NCBI RefSeq assembly: GCF_029945925.1
Contig: NZ_JAQSDN010000036.1
Coordinates: 155,875 to 219,874, forward strand
Length of the DNA stretch: 64,000 bases
DNA from: Polaromonas sp.
Lineage (GTDB): Bacteria; Pseudomonadota; Gammaproteobacteria; Burkholderiales; Burkholderiaceae_C
Direction of reading: 5' to 3'
In this document: positions 9,298-17,332 of the stretch, piece after piece
How the letters are laid out: each line of letters begins with the position of its first letter
How positions within the stretch are numbered: position 1 is the first letter of the stretch
Position numbers and translations under genes: made by a program
Notes under the pieces: model-generated
The model's input: the letters and a program-made list of their open reading frames with translations, nothing else
Database searches by the model: none
What the model was told of the DNA's origin: nothing

Positions 9298-10569
9298 ATG
9301 TCCGCCACACCCCCTGCTCCTGCCTCCGTTGCCCCCGCGGTGACCGCCGAACCGCCAGCCATGTCCCCCGCGCTGATTGTGCTGGTGCTGTCCCTGCTGC
9401 TGGGCATCCAGCCCATCACCACCGACCTGTATTTGCCGGCGCTGCCGGCGCTCACCGAAGGTTTTGCCGCGCCCATGGCGCAGGCCCAACTCACGCTCAC
9501 CGGGCTGCTGCTGGCGTTTGGCATTTCCCAGCTTTTCTGGGGTCCGCTGTCCGACCGCTTTGGCCGCCGGCCCATCCTGCTGTGGGGCTTGGGGGCCTAC
9601 GTGCTGGCAGCCATAGGCGCCGCGTTGGCGCCTTCGATGGCGCTGCTGATCAGCTGGCGCATCGTGCAGGGCGCGGCCATGGGCGCGGCCGTCATGTGCG
9701 CGCGCGCCATCGTGCGCGACCTCTACACGCCGCTGGCCGGTGCACGCGCCATGTCTCGTGGCCTGAGCGGACTGGGCGTGATCGCCTGCCTGAGCGCGCC
9801 GCTGGGCGGCCTGCTCTCGGACGTATTCAACTGGCGCGTGGCGCTGCTGGCGCTGGCGGTGTTCGGCGCGGCGGCGCTGGCCATGATTGCCCTGCGTTTC
9901 GAGGAAAGCATCGTCCACAAGAACCCGCGCGCGCTGGAGCCGGCCACACTGGTGGGCACCTGGTGGGCGATTGTGCGCAACCCGACCTTTGTCGCGTTCT
10001 CGGCGCTGTCCACGGCTTCCTACGGCGGGCTGTTCACCTTTCTGGCCGCCTCGTCCTTTGTTTTCATCAAGGTGCTGGGCCTGTCCAAGACCGAATACGG
10101 CCTGGTGATGTTTTCGATGTCCTTCGTTTATGTGCTGGGCACCTTCTGGTGCCGGCGCCTGCTTCCGCGCTTTGGCGTGCGCCGTTCGGTGGCCATGGCC
10201 GGCGGGCTCACCCTCAGCGGCGGCCTGCTGATCAGCGCGCTGGCCTGGGCCGGTGTCCACAACGTCTGGGCCCTGCTGCTGCCCTACTACCTGTTCATCT
10301 TTGCGCACGGCGTGCACCAGCCCTGCAGCCAGAGCGGCGCCGTCAGCCCCTTCCCCGGCGCGGCGGGCGCTGCTTCGGCACTGAACGGCTTTCTGATGAT
10401 GCTGGCAGCCTTTGCCATGGGCGGATGGTTGGGCAGCCACCTGGACGGCACGGTGTTTCCGCTGGCTTATGGCGTGTTGTTCTGGAGCGTCTGCATTGCA
10501 CTGATTTCGTGGACGCTGGTGCAAAAACATGGCGAGCCGTCGGCGCTGGCCGCGCCCGCGCGCGCATGA
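9298..10569 (+). CDS. MFS drug-resistance transporter, Bcr/CflA type
   Basis: 423 residues with about 12 hydrophobic segments. The N-terminal half shows the Bcr/CflA signature [13 protein letters not shown] and the MFS loop motif [16 protein letters not shown], followed by ARAIVRDLY. Proton-driven export of drugs or small metabolites is the family role. It overlaps miaA by four bases (ATGA), so the two are translationally coupled. Confidence 0.88.
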   Translation: MSATPPAPASVAPAVTAEPPAMSPALIVLVLSLLLGIQPITTDLYLPALPALTEGFAAPMAQAQLTLTGLLLAFGISQLFWGPLSDRFGRRPILLWGLGAYVLAAIGAALAPSMALLISWRIVQGAAMGAAVMCARAIVRDLYTPLAGARAMSRGLSGLGVIACLSAPLGGLLSDVFNWRVALLALAVFGAAALAMIALRFEESIVHKNPRALEPATLVGTWWAIVRNPTFVAFSALSTASYGGLFTFLAASSFVFIKVLGLSKTEYGLVMFSMSFVYVLGTFWCRRLLPRFGVRRSVAMAGGLTLSGGLLISALAWAGVHNVWALLLPYYLFIFAHGVHQPCSQSGAVSPFPGAAGAASALNGFLMMLAAFAMGGWLGSHLDGTVFPLAYGVLFWSVCIALISWTLVQKHGEPSALAAPARA

Positions 10570-11513
10570 CAACCTCACGCTGGCTCGGACTGGCGGGACC
10601 GACAGCGTCGGGCAAAACCGCCGCGGCTTTCGCCATTGCCGAGCGCCACCCGGTGGAAATCATCAGCGTCGATTCCGCGCTGGTTTACCGCGGCATGGAC
10701 ATCGGCACGGCCAAGCCGACACCGGCCGAACTCGCCTTTGTTCCGCACCACCTGATCAACATCCGCGATCCGCTGCAGGCCTACAGCGCGGCCGAGTTTG
10801 TCGCCGACGCCACGCGCCTGATCGACGACATCACGGCGCGCGGCAAACTGCCGCTGCTGGTGGGCGGCACCATGCTGTACTTCAAGGCCCTGTTCGACGG
10901 GCTCGACGACATGCCCAAGGCCGACCCGGCGATTCGCGCCGCCCTGCTGGCCGAGGCTGGCGGGAAAGGCTGGCCCGCGCTGCACGCGGAGCTGGCCGCG
11001 GTGGATGCGGTGACAGCCGCGCGGCTGGCGCCCAATGACTCGCAGCGCATCTCCCGCGCGCTGGAGGTGTTCCGCCTGACGGGGCTGCCGCTGTCATCCT
11101 TCCAGAAAAAAAATGCTATCGAAAAAGTAGCTGGTGGCGCACTACCTATAAGGGCTGGAGCCCTGATTTCCCTTGAACCGCAAGACCGCGCCTGGCTGCA
11201 CGAACGCATCGCCCGGCGCTTTGACGCCATGCTGGCCGCCGGTTTCCTGGACGAGGTGCAGGCGCTGCGGGAGCGCGGCGACCTGCACCCCGACCTGCCG
11301 TCCATGCGCTGCGTCGGTTACCGCCAGGCCTGGGAAGCTCTAGATGGTGCCTTTCCCATGAGCGAACTGCGCGAGCGGGGCATTGCCGCCACGCGCCAGC
11401 TCGCCAAGCGCCAGATCACCTGGCTGCGCTCCATGCCCGAGCGGCAGGTGGTCGCCTGTGACGCACAAGACGCGGTGCAGCAGGTGCAGGATCTGGTGAA
11501 CAAAGCCTTATGA
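10566..11513 (+). CDS. miaA: tRNA dimethylallyltransferase MiaA
   Basis: 315 residues. It transfers a dimethylallyl group to A37 of tRNAs that read UNN codons. Landmarks are the P-loop GPTASGKT near the N-terminus, [30 protein letters not shown], and the C-terminal [12 protein letters not shown] and AKRQITWLR. The start at 10566 overlaps the MFS stop; the frame is open far upstream but the P-loop fixes the start. Residues about 180-201 ([20 protein letters not shown]) are encoded by a family A repeat in reverse orientation, inserted in the variable segment after SSFQ. The stop overlaps the next start (ATGA). Confidence 0.96.
   Translation: MTTSRWLGLAGPTASGKTAAAFAIAERHPVEIISVDSALVYRGMDIGTAKPTPAELAFVPHHLINIRDPLQAYSAAEFVADATRLIDDITARGKLPLLVGGTMLYFKALFDGLDDMPKADPAIRAALLAEAGGKGWPALHAELAAVDAVTAARLAPNDSQRISRALEVFRLTGLPLSSFQKKNAIEKVAGGALPIRAGALISLEPQDRAWLHERIARRFDAMLAAGFLDEVQALRERGDLHPDLPSMRCVGYRQAWEALDGAFPMSELRERGIAATRQLAKRQITWLRSMPERQVVACDAQDAVQQVQDLVNKAL
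11105..11170 (-). repeat. family A dispersed repeat inside miaA (reverse orientation)
   Basis: On the plus strand it reads ATGCTATCG...GTAGCTGG...AGGGCTGGAGCCC, the reverse complement of the family A core. It is in frame with miaA and has no stop. It is the only one of the nine copies in this orientation. Confidence 0.7.
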
Positions 11514-12157
11514 GCCTCATCGTCCAGAACCTCAGCAAACACTATGGCGACGTCGTGGTGTTCAACAACGTCTCGCTGCAGGTCGCACCCGGCGAGTTTG
11601 TCGCCATCGTCGGCGAGTCGGGCGTCGGCAAATCGACGCTGCTCAACTGCATGGCCGGGCTGGACAGCTGGGACGCCGGTTCGGTCCGCCTGGACGGCGT
11701 GGACCTCGGCGCGCTCGGCGACGACCAGCGTGCCCTGCTGCGCCGCGAAAAAGTCGGCTTCGTTTTCCAGGCCTTTCACGTGTTGCCGCACCTGGACGTG
11801 GCGCAAAACGTCGCCTTGCCCCTGTTGCTGCTCGGCCAGCACGACGACGAAAGGGTGCAGGCCATGCTCGCAGCCGTTGGCCTGGCAGGCCTGGGCGGGC
11901 GCCTGCCGCAACAACTCTCGGGCGGGCAGTTGCAGCGCGTGGCGATCGCACGCGCCCTGATCCACCGCCCGCGCCTGCTGCTGGCCGACGAACCGACCGG
12001 CAACCTCGACCCCACCACCGCCGCCAGGGTCATGGACGCGCTGGTCGCGCAAACCCGTGAACACGGCGCCTCACTGGTGCTGGTCACCCACTCGGAAACC
12101 GCTGCCGCGCGCGCCGACCGCGTGTTGCACCTGAGCAGCGAAGGCATCACGGGCTGA
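11510..12157 (+). CDS. ABC transporter ATP-binding protein, LolD-like
   Basis: 215 residues with all ABC ATPase motifs: Walker [11 protein letters not shown]-loop [12 protein letters not shown], signature [15 protein letters not shown], Walker [12 protein letters not shown] and a final VTHS. The VQNLSKHYG opening and size match the LolD/MacB-type ATPases that work with FtsX-like permeases. No permease gene adjoins it; the nearest FtsX-type permease in the window is at 23.4 kb on the same strand. It overlaps miaA by four bases. Confidence 0.9.
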   Translation: MSLIVQNLSKHYGDVVVFNNVSLQVAPGEFVAIVGESGVGKSTLLNCMAGLDSWDAGSVRLDGVDLGALGDDQRALLRREKVGFVFQAFHVLPHLDVAQNVALPLLLLGQHDDERVQAMLAAVGLAGLGGRLPQQLSGGQLQRVAIARALIHRPRLLLADEPTGNLDPTTAARVMDALVAQTREHGASLVLVTHSETAAARADRVLHLSSEGITG

Positions 12158-12237
12158 CAGGGCGCGGCACTGCAGACGGCAGCTTGTCAATCCCGTCCCC
12201 GGCCCCAACTGCACATGAACTGCAACACGCCCGCCCG

Positions 12238-12900
12238 ATGAACGCCGCCCCCGTCGAAACCCTGGAACTGCTGCCCGCCACCCCGCCGCGCCAGCTGTTT
12301 GTGCTGCTGCATGGCGCCGGCGGTTCGGCGGTGGACATGCTGGACCTGGCCACCCTGCTTGGCGAAGCTTTTGCCGAGGCCGCCATCGTGATGCCGGAAG
12401 GCGTCGAAGCCATCCACCTCGGCAAGACCGAACGCCACTGGTTTCCGGCCTTCGGGTTGACCGACGCGAACCAGGCCGAACGTGTGGCCCAGGCCGTGCC
12501 GGCGCTGGCACGCTTCATCCGCGAGCAGCAGGAACGTTTTGGCATCCTGCAGACCGACACCGCGCTGGCCGGCTTTTCGCAGGGCGCCACCATGGCGCTG
12601 GCGCTCAGCGACCAGCACGACGGCCTGGTCGGCCGCGTGCTGGCCTTCTCGGGACCTTACGCTGCCTGGCCTGACAAGGCGCCCGCTCTCACCACCATCC
12701 ACCTGCTGCATGGCCAGCTCGACACCGTGGTACCGGCGCGGCTGGCCCGGCAGGCCTATGCCGAGCTGATGGCGCTGGGCGCCGATGCCACCTGCGACAT
12801 TGCCTCGACCGTTGCCCATGAATTGCACCCGGCATTGATGGAGCAGGCCGTTCACCGCCTGCAAACCTGCGTGCCGTTGCGTTTCTGGCGCTCGGCCTGA
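12238..12900 (+). CDS. carboxylesterase/phospholipase family protein, YpfH-like
   Basis: 220 residues of the COG0400 alpha/beta hydrolase family. HGAGGSAVDM forms the oxyanion region, GFSQGATMAL the nucleophile elbow, LHGQLDTVVP holds the aspartate, and AHELHPALM the histidine. No signal peptide, so cytoplasmic. ATG 12238 is chosen; the frame extends upstream to a TTG at 12184 but the conserved part begins after Met 12238. It is 80 bp downstream of the ABC ATPase gene and may be co-transcribed. Confidence 0.82.
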   Translation: MNAAPVETLELLPATPPRQLFVLLHGAGGSAVDMLDLATLLGEAFAEAAIVMPEGVEAIHLGKTERHWFPAFGLTDANQAERVAQAVPALARFIREQQERFGILQTDTALAGFSQGATMALALSDQHDGLVGRVLAFSGPYAAWPDKAPALTTIHLLHGQLDTVVPARLARQAYAELMALGADATCDIASTVAHELHPALMEQAVHRLQTCVPLRFWRSA

Positions 12901-12957
12901 CGAAGGCCTGTTAACGCCGCTTTCCGTCCGCTGCAGTGCCCTCTTTTTGAAGCCGAT

Positions 12958-12999
12958 TTGAGATTTATCAAGGACAGATGGCGCGCCGGACACTATATT
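12958..12999 (+). promoter_or_regulatory. FNR/ANR-like class II promoter for the COG2187 kinase
   Basis: TTGAGATTTATCAA at 12958-12971 matches the FNR consensus TTGAT-N4-ATCAA in 9 of 10 positions. A -10-like TATATT follows at 12994 after 22 bp, so a start near 13006 puts the box centre at -41.5, the standard activating position for FNR/CRP proteins. Most of this box recurs at 19618. Confidence 0.7.
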
Positions 13000-13005
13000 A
13001 AAAAC

Positions 13006-13203
13006 GTATCTTGCGGGTTTTGCTCAGCGAAGCCGGTGGGTACGGAGCTGGGGGGGTCGAGCAATCGATCCGAGTTCCGGTGTGTTCCACCGGGACGGAT
13101 GAGGACGTCCCCAGACGAGTCAGCCCGACACACTGACCCGGGGTCCTCACCACAGCCGCCAGCCCCTGAAAAGGCTGGCGGGTCAGTTTCAGGGGCTGTA
13201 TCC
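13006..13203 (+). promoter_or_regulatory. structured 5' leader with a possible ribosome-binding-site switch
   Basis: The presumed 198-nt leader has several exclusive pairings. Hairpin A pairs CCGCCAGCC (13156-13164) with GGCTGGCGG (13173-13181). Hairpin B pairs CAGCCCCTGAAA (13160-13171) with TTTCAGGGGCTG (13187-13198); both stems are perfect. Hairpin B buries AGGGG (13191-13195), the best Shine-Dalgarno for ATG 13204, while hairpin A frees it. Upstream, CTGACCC (13133) can pair with GGGTCAG (13180), and smaller hairpins lie at 13077-13093 and 13092-13111. Caution: the kinase frame is open through the leader, with an in-frame ATG at 13099, so part of it could be coding. No known riboswitch class was recognised. 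Confidence 0.5.
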
Positions 13204-14286
13204 ATGCCGCACCTCTCGGACAAGCTGACATTCCTGAAACGGTCCACGGCCTACGGCGGTGCCGCGCCTCCCCCCGAATGCATCGAAACCCACATGTCCT
13301 GGGTGTTTCTGGTCGGCGACAAGGTCTACAAGCTCAAGAAGCCGGTGCGTTTTCCCTTCCTCGACTTCACCACCCTGACGGCGCGTGAGTTTTATTGCCG
13401 CGAAGAAGTCAGGCTGAATCGGCGCCTGGCCCCTGGCGTCTACCTGGGACTGATGGCACTGCAATGGCATGACGGCGTCTTCGAACTGCTGCCGGAAGCG
13501 CAAGCGCGTTTGCAGACACCGGCCAACAGCCCTGGTGACACCGTCGACTGGCTGGTCTGCATGCGGCGCCTGCCCGGGGACCGAATGCTGGACCAGCTGA
13601 TCACGCAAGGGCGTGTTGCGCCTGAGGATATCGACGCGCTGATCGCCGTGCTGGGCGCGTTTTACCGCAGCGCACCAGTCGTGGCACTGAGCCCGGAAGA
13701 CTACCTGGCCCGCTTCCAGTACGAACAGGCCGCCAACCGGGAGGTCCTGCTGCGGCCGCAGTTCCAGCTGCCCGATGCCGCGCTGGCCATCGACCGGCTG
13801 GACCTGGCCCTGGCGCAGGGCGCCGACCTGCTGCGCGAGCGCGCCTGCGGCCAGCGCGTGCTCGACGGACACGGCGACCTGCGCCCCGAACACGTGTGCC
13901 TGCTCCAGCCCCCGGTGGTCATCGACTGCCTCGAGTTCAACCCGCAGCTGCGCCAGGCCGATCCTTTTGATGAACTCGCGTACCTCGGCATGGAATGCGA
14001 AGTGGCGGGCGCGCCGTGGATTGGGCAGCGCCTCGCATCAGGGTGCGCCGCCGCCCTGGGGGACGCCCCTCCCCCGGCGCTGATGCACCTGTACACCGCC
14101 TACCGCGCCCTGGTACGCGCCCGTCTGGCCATGGCGCATCTGCTTGACCCCGTGCCACGCCTGCCCGACAAGTGGCCGCCGCGCGCCGGCCGGTACATCG
14201 CCTGCGCCATGGCGGCGCTGGACACCTTGGCCGGGCCGGCAAACCGTGCGCCCGTCATCGCTGCCATGTCGCATGGGTCGCGCTGA
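13204..14286 (+). CDS. COG2187 family aminoglycoside-phosphotransferase-like protein
   Basis: 360 residues with a protein-kinase-like fold. The N-terminal HMSWVFLVGDKVYKLKKPVRFPFLDF is the COG2187 signature; the catalytic loop is HGDLRPEHV and the metal-binding segment VIDCLEFN. It corresponds to the N-terminal half of larger proteins that add a P-loop ATPase domain, which is absent here. The substrate is unknown despite the family name. ATG 13204 fits the family N-terminus and has AGGGG eight bases upstream. The 3' end overlaps the convergent PRPP synthetase gene by 32 bp. An FNR-like promoter and structured leader precede it. Confidence 0.82.
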   Translation: MPHLSDKLTFLKRSTAYGGAAPPPECIETHMSWVFLVGDKVYKLKKPVRFPFLDFTTLTAREFYCREEVRLNRRLAPGVYLGLMALQWHDGVFELLPEAQARLQTPANSPGDTVDWLVCMRRLPGDRMLDQLITQGRVAPEDIDALIAVLGAFYRSAPVVALSPEDYLARFQYEQAANREVLLRPQFQLPDAALAIDRLDLALAQGADLLRERACGQRVLDGHGDLRPEHVCLLQPPVVIDCLEFNPQLRQADPFDELAYLGMECEVAGAPWIGQRLASGCAAALGDAPPPALMHLYTAYRALVRARLAMAHLLDPVPRLPDKWPPRAGRYIACAMAALDTLAGPANRAPVIAAMSHGSR

Positions 14287-15214
14287 CCGCCCGCGCAAAC
14301 AGCGGCGCGGCGGACACCACATGCAGCTTGCTGCGTACCGCGGCCGTCGCCGGCAGGCGAAAGGCCGGCACGCTGTCGGTCACGACGATGCTGGCGATGC
14401 TGTCATCCCCCAGCACCTCGCCCGCCTGGCCTGTGAAAAGACCGTGCGCCGCAAACGCCAGCACCTCGCGCGCGCCCGCATGGCGCAACGCCACGGCCGC
14501 ACGTTTCATGGTCTCGCCGCTGGCAATCAGGTCATCGAGCAGCAGCACGGTGCTGCCGTTCACATCACCGGCCACCAGGTTCTCGCTGCTGACCACGCCG
14601 GCGCTGCGGCGCTTGTCCACCATGGCAAAGCCGACAGGCCGCTGCAAGGCATGCTCCAGCGACTCGCGCCACAGCTGCGCCCGCTTCACGCCGCCGGGGT
14701 CCGGCGAAGCCACGGCCAGCGGCCCTTCACCAACCAGTTTGGGCACCAGGCCGTCAAAAGCCCGGTGTGCTTCCAGATGCAGGGTGGTGCAGCGAAAGGC
14801 GTTCTGGAAGGCCGCCACGTTGTGGGCCTCGAGCGCGATCAGTTGCCCTGTGCCGACCGCATCGAACAGCTGTGCGACATACCGCAGGGTGACCGGGTCA
14901 AAAGGCTTGGTCTGCCGGTCCTTGCGGGCATAGGCCAGGTAGGGCACCACCGCCGTCACCCGCGCTGCGCCATGCTCGCGCAAGGTGGCCATGAACATCA
15001 GCAGATGGCAGAGCTTGTCATGCGGGCTGTCCACCGGCCCGCCATGCAGGCTGTGGATCACGTAGGCGTCCCGGCCGCGCGGGTCTACCAGGGGCCGGAG
15101 CTTGTGCTCGCCGTCCTCGAAGCCCCGGTCTTCGTGAGGCGCCAGCGGCACAGCCAGACCATCTGCCAATGCCTGCGCAAAGGTGGTGTCGGAATCCAGC
15201 GAAAAAAGCAGCAT
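14255..15214 (-). CDS. ribose-phosphate diphosphokinase (divergent PRPP synthetase)
   Basis: 319 residues, close to the normal 315. It would make PRPP from ribose 5-phosphate and ATP. YARKDRQTKPFDPVT is the catalytic flexible loop and VLLLDDLIASGETM the PRPP-binding loop. The usual DLH metal site reads IALEAHN, so this is a divergent paralogue rather than the housekeeping enzyme. ATG 15214 is chosen because LLFSLDSD matches the family opening and GGAAGGAAC precedes it. Its stop lies inside the 3' end of the convergent COG2187 gene. An FNR-like box lies upstream, pointing to stress or low-oxygen expression. Confidence 0.85.
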   Translation of the reverse strand: MLLFSLDSDTTFAQALADGLAVPLAPHEDRGFEDGEHKLRPLVDPRGRDAYVIHSLHGGPVDSPHDKLCHLLMFMATLREHGAARVTAVVPYLAYARKDRQTKPFDPVTLRYVAQLFDAVGTGQLIALEAHNVAAFQNAFRCTTLHLEAHRAFDGLVPKLVGEGPLAVASPDPGGVKRAQLWRESLEHALQRPVGFAMVDKRRSAGVVSSENLVAGDVNGSTVLLLDDLIASGETMKRAAVALRHAGAREVLAFAAHGLFTGQAGEVLGDDSIASIVVTDSVPAFRLPATAAVRSKLHVVSAAPLFARAVSATHATWQR

Positions 15215-15281
15215 GGCCCAGTTCCTTCCCCGGGTGCCGGCACGCCACAGGCGGCCGCAGGTTGTACCGATCAAACCAGCC

Positions 15282-15322
15282 ATTGTTCAAGAGGCCACCC
15301 AGCCTGCGTTGACAAAGGTCAA
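15282..15322 (-). promoter_or_regulatory. FNR/ANR-like promoter for the PRPP synthetase gene
   Basis: TTGACAAAGGTCAA (15309-15322) is a symmetric variant of TTGAT-N4-ATCAA, 8 of 10. On the minus strand a -10-like AACAAT (15287-15282) follows after 21 bp, giving a start near 15275 and a 60-nt leader. Spacing matches the other boxes of this island. Confidence 0.5.
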
Positions 15323-15389
15323 GCCGGCAGTGTTTTTACCTGGCACTGCGGACAGGGCGGCAAACATCGCGTTGCTGATCACACCCCTT

Positions 15390-15431
15390 TTGCGGATGGT
15401 CAAACCCGACTTCGACGCCCAGGCGCATAAA
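15390..15431 (+). promoter_or_regulatory. weak FNR/ANR-like promoter for archease-rtcB-capA
   Basis: TTGCGGATGGTCAA (15390-15403) matches the FNR consensus at 7 of 10 positions. CATAAA at 15426-15431 follows after 22 bp, which puts the box centre at -41.5 for a start near 15438. The match alone is weak; the identical geometry raises it. Confidence 0.4.
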
Positions 15432-15467
15432 TGAAGGCCAGAGCACACCCCGCCTTCCTCTGCCACC

Positions 15468-15884
15468 ATGGACAACCATTGGGAACACTTCGAGCACGGC
15501 GCCGACATCGGCGTGCGCGGCCTGGGCGCGACCAAGGCCGCCGCCTTCGAGCAAGCGGCGCTGGCGCTGACGGCCGTGATCACCGACCCGCCCCGCGTTG
15601 TCCCGGTCACGACCGTGCACATCCGTTGCACGGCGCAGGACGACGAGTTGCTGCTGGTCGAGTGGCTCAATGCACTCATTTACGAGATGGCTGTGCGCCG
15701 CATGCTGTTTGGCCGCTTCCATGTGGCGCTTGACGGTACCCGCCTGGAGGCACAAGCCACCGGTGAGCCGGTGTCGGTGCAGCGCCACCAGCCGGCGGTC
15801 GAGATCAAGGGTGCGACCTACACCGCCTTGCGTGTTGCCCCTTCTGACGGCGGCTGGCTGGCGCAAACCGTGGTGGATGTTTAA
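15468..15884 (+). CDS. archease (RtcB-activating protein)
   Basis: 138 residues of the archease/DUF101 family. The opening [17 protein letters not shown] matches the conserved start, with Asp in [29 protein letters not shown] is the central helix-strand unit, and [13 protein letters not shown] with a final acidic residue completes the fold. Archease helps RtcB turn over by promoting guanylylation and metal loading. It lies 14 bp upstream of rtcB in the same direction, which supports the assignment. Confidence 0.9.
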   Translation: MDNHWEHFEHGADIGVRGLGATKAAAFEQAALALTAVITDPPRVVPVTTVHIRCTAQDDELLLVEWLNALIYEMAVRRMLFGRFHVALDGTRLEAQATGEPVSVQRHQPAVEIKGATYTALRVAPSDGGWLAQTVVDV

Positions 15885-15898
15885 GTACGGCCAGAACC

Positions 15899-17329
15899 AT
15901 GGACCTGAAGCTTTTGAAACAACACGCGCCCTGTGCCTGGGAAATCCCGGCGCAGGGAAAGATGCGTGTGCCGGCCATGATCTATGCGAGCGAAGAACTG
16001 GTGCGTGCCATGGACCACAAGGTCTGGGAGCAGGCGGTCAACGTGGCCATGCTGCCGGGCATTGTGGGCGCCTCGTACGTGATGCCCGACGCCCACTGGG
16101 GTTACGGCTTCCCGATAGGCGGCGTCGCGGCGTTTGACGCCGATGCCGGCGGCGTGGTGTCGGCCGGCGGCGTGGGGTTTGACATCTCCTGCGGCGTGCG
16201 CTGCCTGCACACCGGGCTGCGCCGCGAACACATCCTGGCCGTGCAAAACAAGCTCGCCGACACGCTGTTTGAGCGCATCCCGGCGGGTGTCGGCAGCACC
16301 GGGGCCATCCGGCTGGGCAGCGCGCAGATGGACGCCATGCTCAGCGGCGGCGCGAAGTGGGCGGTCGGGCGTGGCTGGGGCACCAGCGCCGACCTGGAAC
16401 GCATCGAGGAGCACGGCCAGATGCTGCACGCCAAACCCAAGTTTGTTTCGGAGCAGGCCAAGAAGCGCCAGCGCGAGGAAATGGGCACGCTGGGCAGCGG
16501 CAACCACTACCTGGAAGTGCAGGAGGTGACCGCGGTGTACGACGAGGCCATTGCGGCGGCCTACGGCCTGCAGCCCGGCGACGTGGTGCTGATGATCCAC
16601 TGCGGCTCGCGCGGGCTGGGCCACCAGATCGGCACCGAGTTCCTGCGCCGCATGGTCGTGGCGGCCCCCAGCCACGGCTTGGTGCTGCCCGACCGCGAAC
16701 TGGCCTGCGCGCCCCTGCATTCCGACCTGGGCCAGGAATACCTGGGCGCGATGCGCGCCGCCATCAACTGCGCGCTGGCCAACCGGCAGATCCTGACCCA
16801 GCTGGTGCGTGACGTGTTCGCCGACCTGCTGCCTTCGGCCCGACTGCCGGTGTTGTACGACGTGTCGCACAACACCTGCAAGCTGGAGACGCACAAGGTC
16901 GATGGCCGCCAGCGCGAACTGTATGTGCACCGCAAGGGCGCCACGCGCGCCTGGGGCCCCGGCCACCCCGAACTGCCGCAGGCCTTGCGCGCCTCGGGCC
17001 AGCCGGTGCTGATTGGCGGCTCGATGGGCACGGGCTCCTATGTGCTGGCGGGCACCGCGGCCTCGGAATCCCTGGCGTTTTCGTCCGCCTGCCATGGCGC
17101 GGGGCGGGCCATGAGCCGGAACCAGGCGCTCAGGAACTGGGACGGCCGCACCGTGGTCGACGACCTCGCCCGGCGCGGCATCCTGGTGCGCAGCCCCTCC
17201 ATGCGCGGCGTGGCCGAGGAAGCGCCCGACGCCTACAAGGACGTGAACGCGGTCGTCGATGCAGCCGACGCGGCCGGCCTGGCGCGCAAGGTGGCGCGGC
17301 TGGAGCCGCTGGTGTGTGTCAAGGGTTGA
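15899..17329 (+). CDS. rtcB: RNA-splicing ligase RtcB
   Basis: 476 residues. It joins 2',3'-cyclic phosphate or 3'-phosphate RNA ends to 5'-OH ends using GTP and Mn2+. All active-site residues are seen: D95 and C98 in GVGFDISCGVR, H203 in GSGNHYLE, H234 in MIHCGSRG, H324 in DVSHNTCK, and the guanylylated histidine H399 in SACHGAGRAMSR. The first four carry the same numbers as in the Pyrococcus enzyme. It follows archease by 14 bp and precedes the metallophosphatase gene by 3 bp, so the three form an operon. No RtcA cyclase or RtcR activator is nearby; the likely control is the FNR-like promoter. Confidence 0.96.
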   Translation: MDLKLLKQHAPCAWEIPAQGKMRVPAMIYASEELVRAMDHKVWEQAVNVAMLPGIVGASYVMPDAHWGYGFPIGGVAAFDADAGGVVSAGGVGFDISCGVRCLHTGLRREHILAVQNKLADTLFERIPAGVGSTGAIRLGSAQMDAMLSGGAKWAVGRGWGTSADLERIEEHGQMLHAKPKFVSEQAKKRQREEMGTLGSGNHYLEVQEVTAVYDEAIAAAYGLQPGDVVLMIHCGSRGLGHQIGTEFLRRMVVAAPSHGLVLPDRELACAPLHSDLGQEYLGAMRAAINCALANRQILTQLVRDVFADLLPSARLPVLYDVSHNTCKLETHKVDGRQRELYVHRKGATRAWGPGHPELPQALRASGQPVLIGGSMGTGSYVLAGTAASESLAFSSACHGAGRAMSRNQALRNWDGRTVVDDLARRGILVRSPSMRGVAEEAPDAYKDVNAVVDAADAAGLARKVARLEPLVCVKG

Positions 17330-17332
17330 GAC

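Noticed and set aside
13085..13140. Hammerhead or HDV-like ribozyme in the kinase leader (GGATGAGGACGTCC area)
   Set aside because: The CUGAUGA and GAAA hammerhead core is absent and no HDV-like nested pseudoknot could be built.
15261..15275. Second FNR-like site before the PRPP synthetase gene (TTGTACCGATCAA)
   Set aside because: Only the right half is good and the spacing is one base short.
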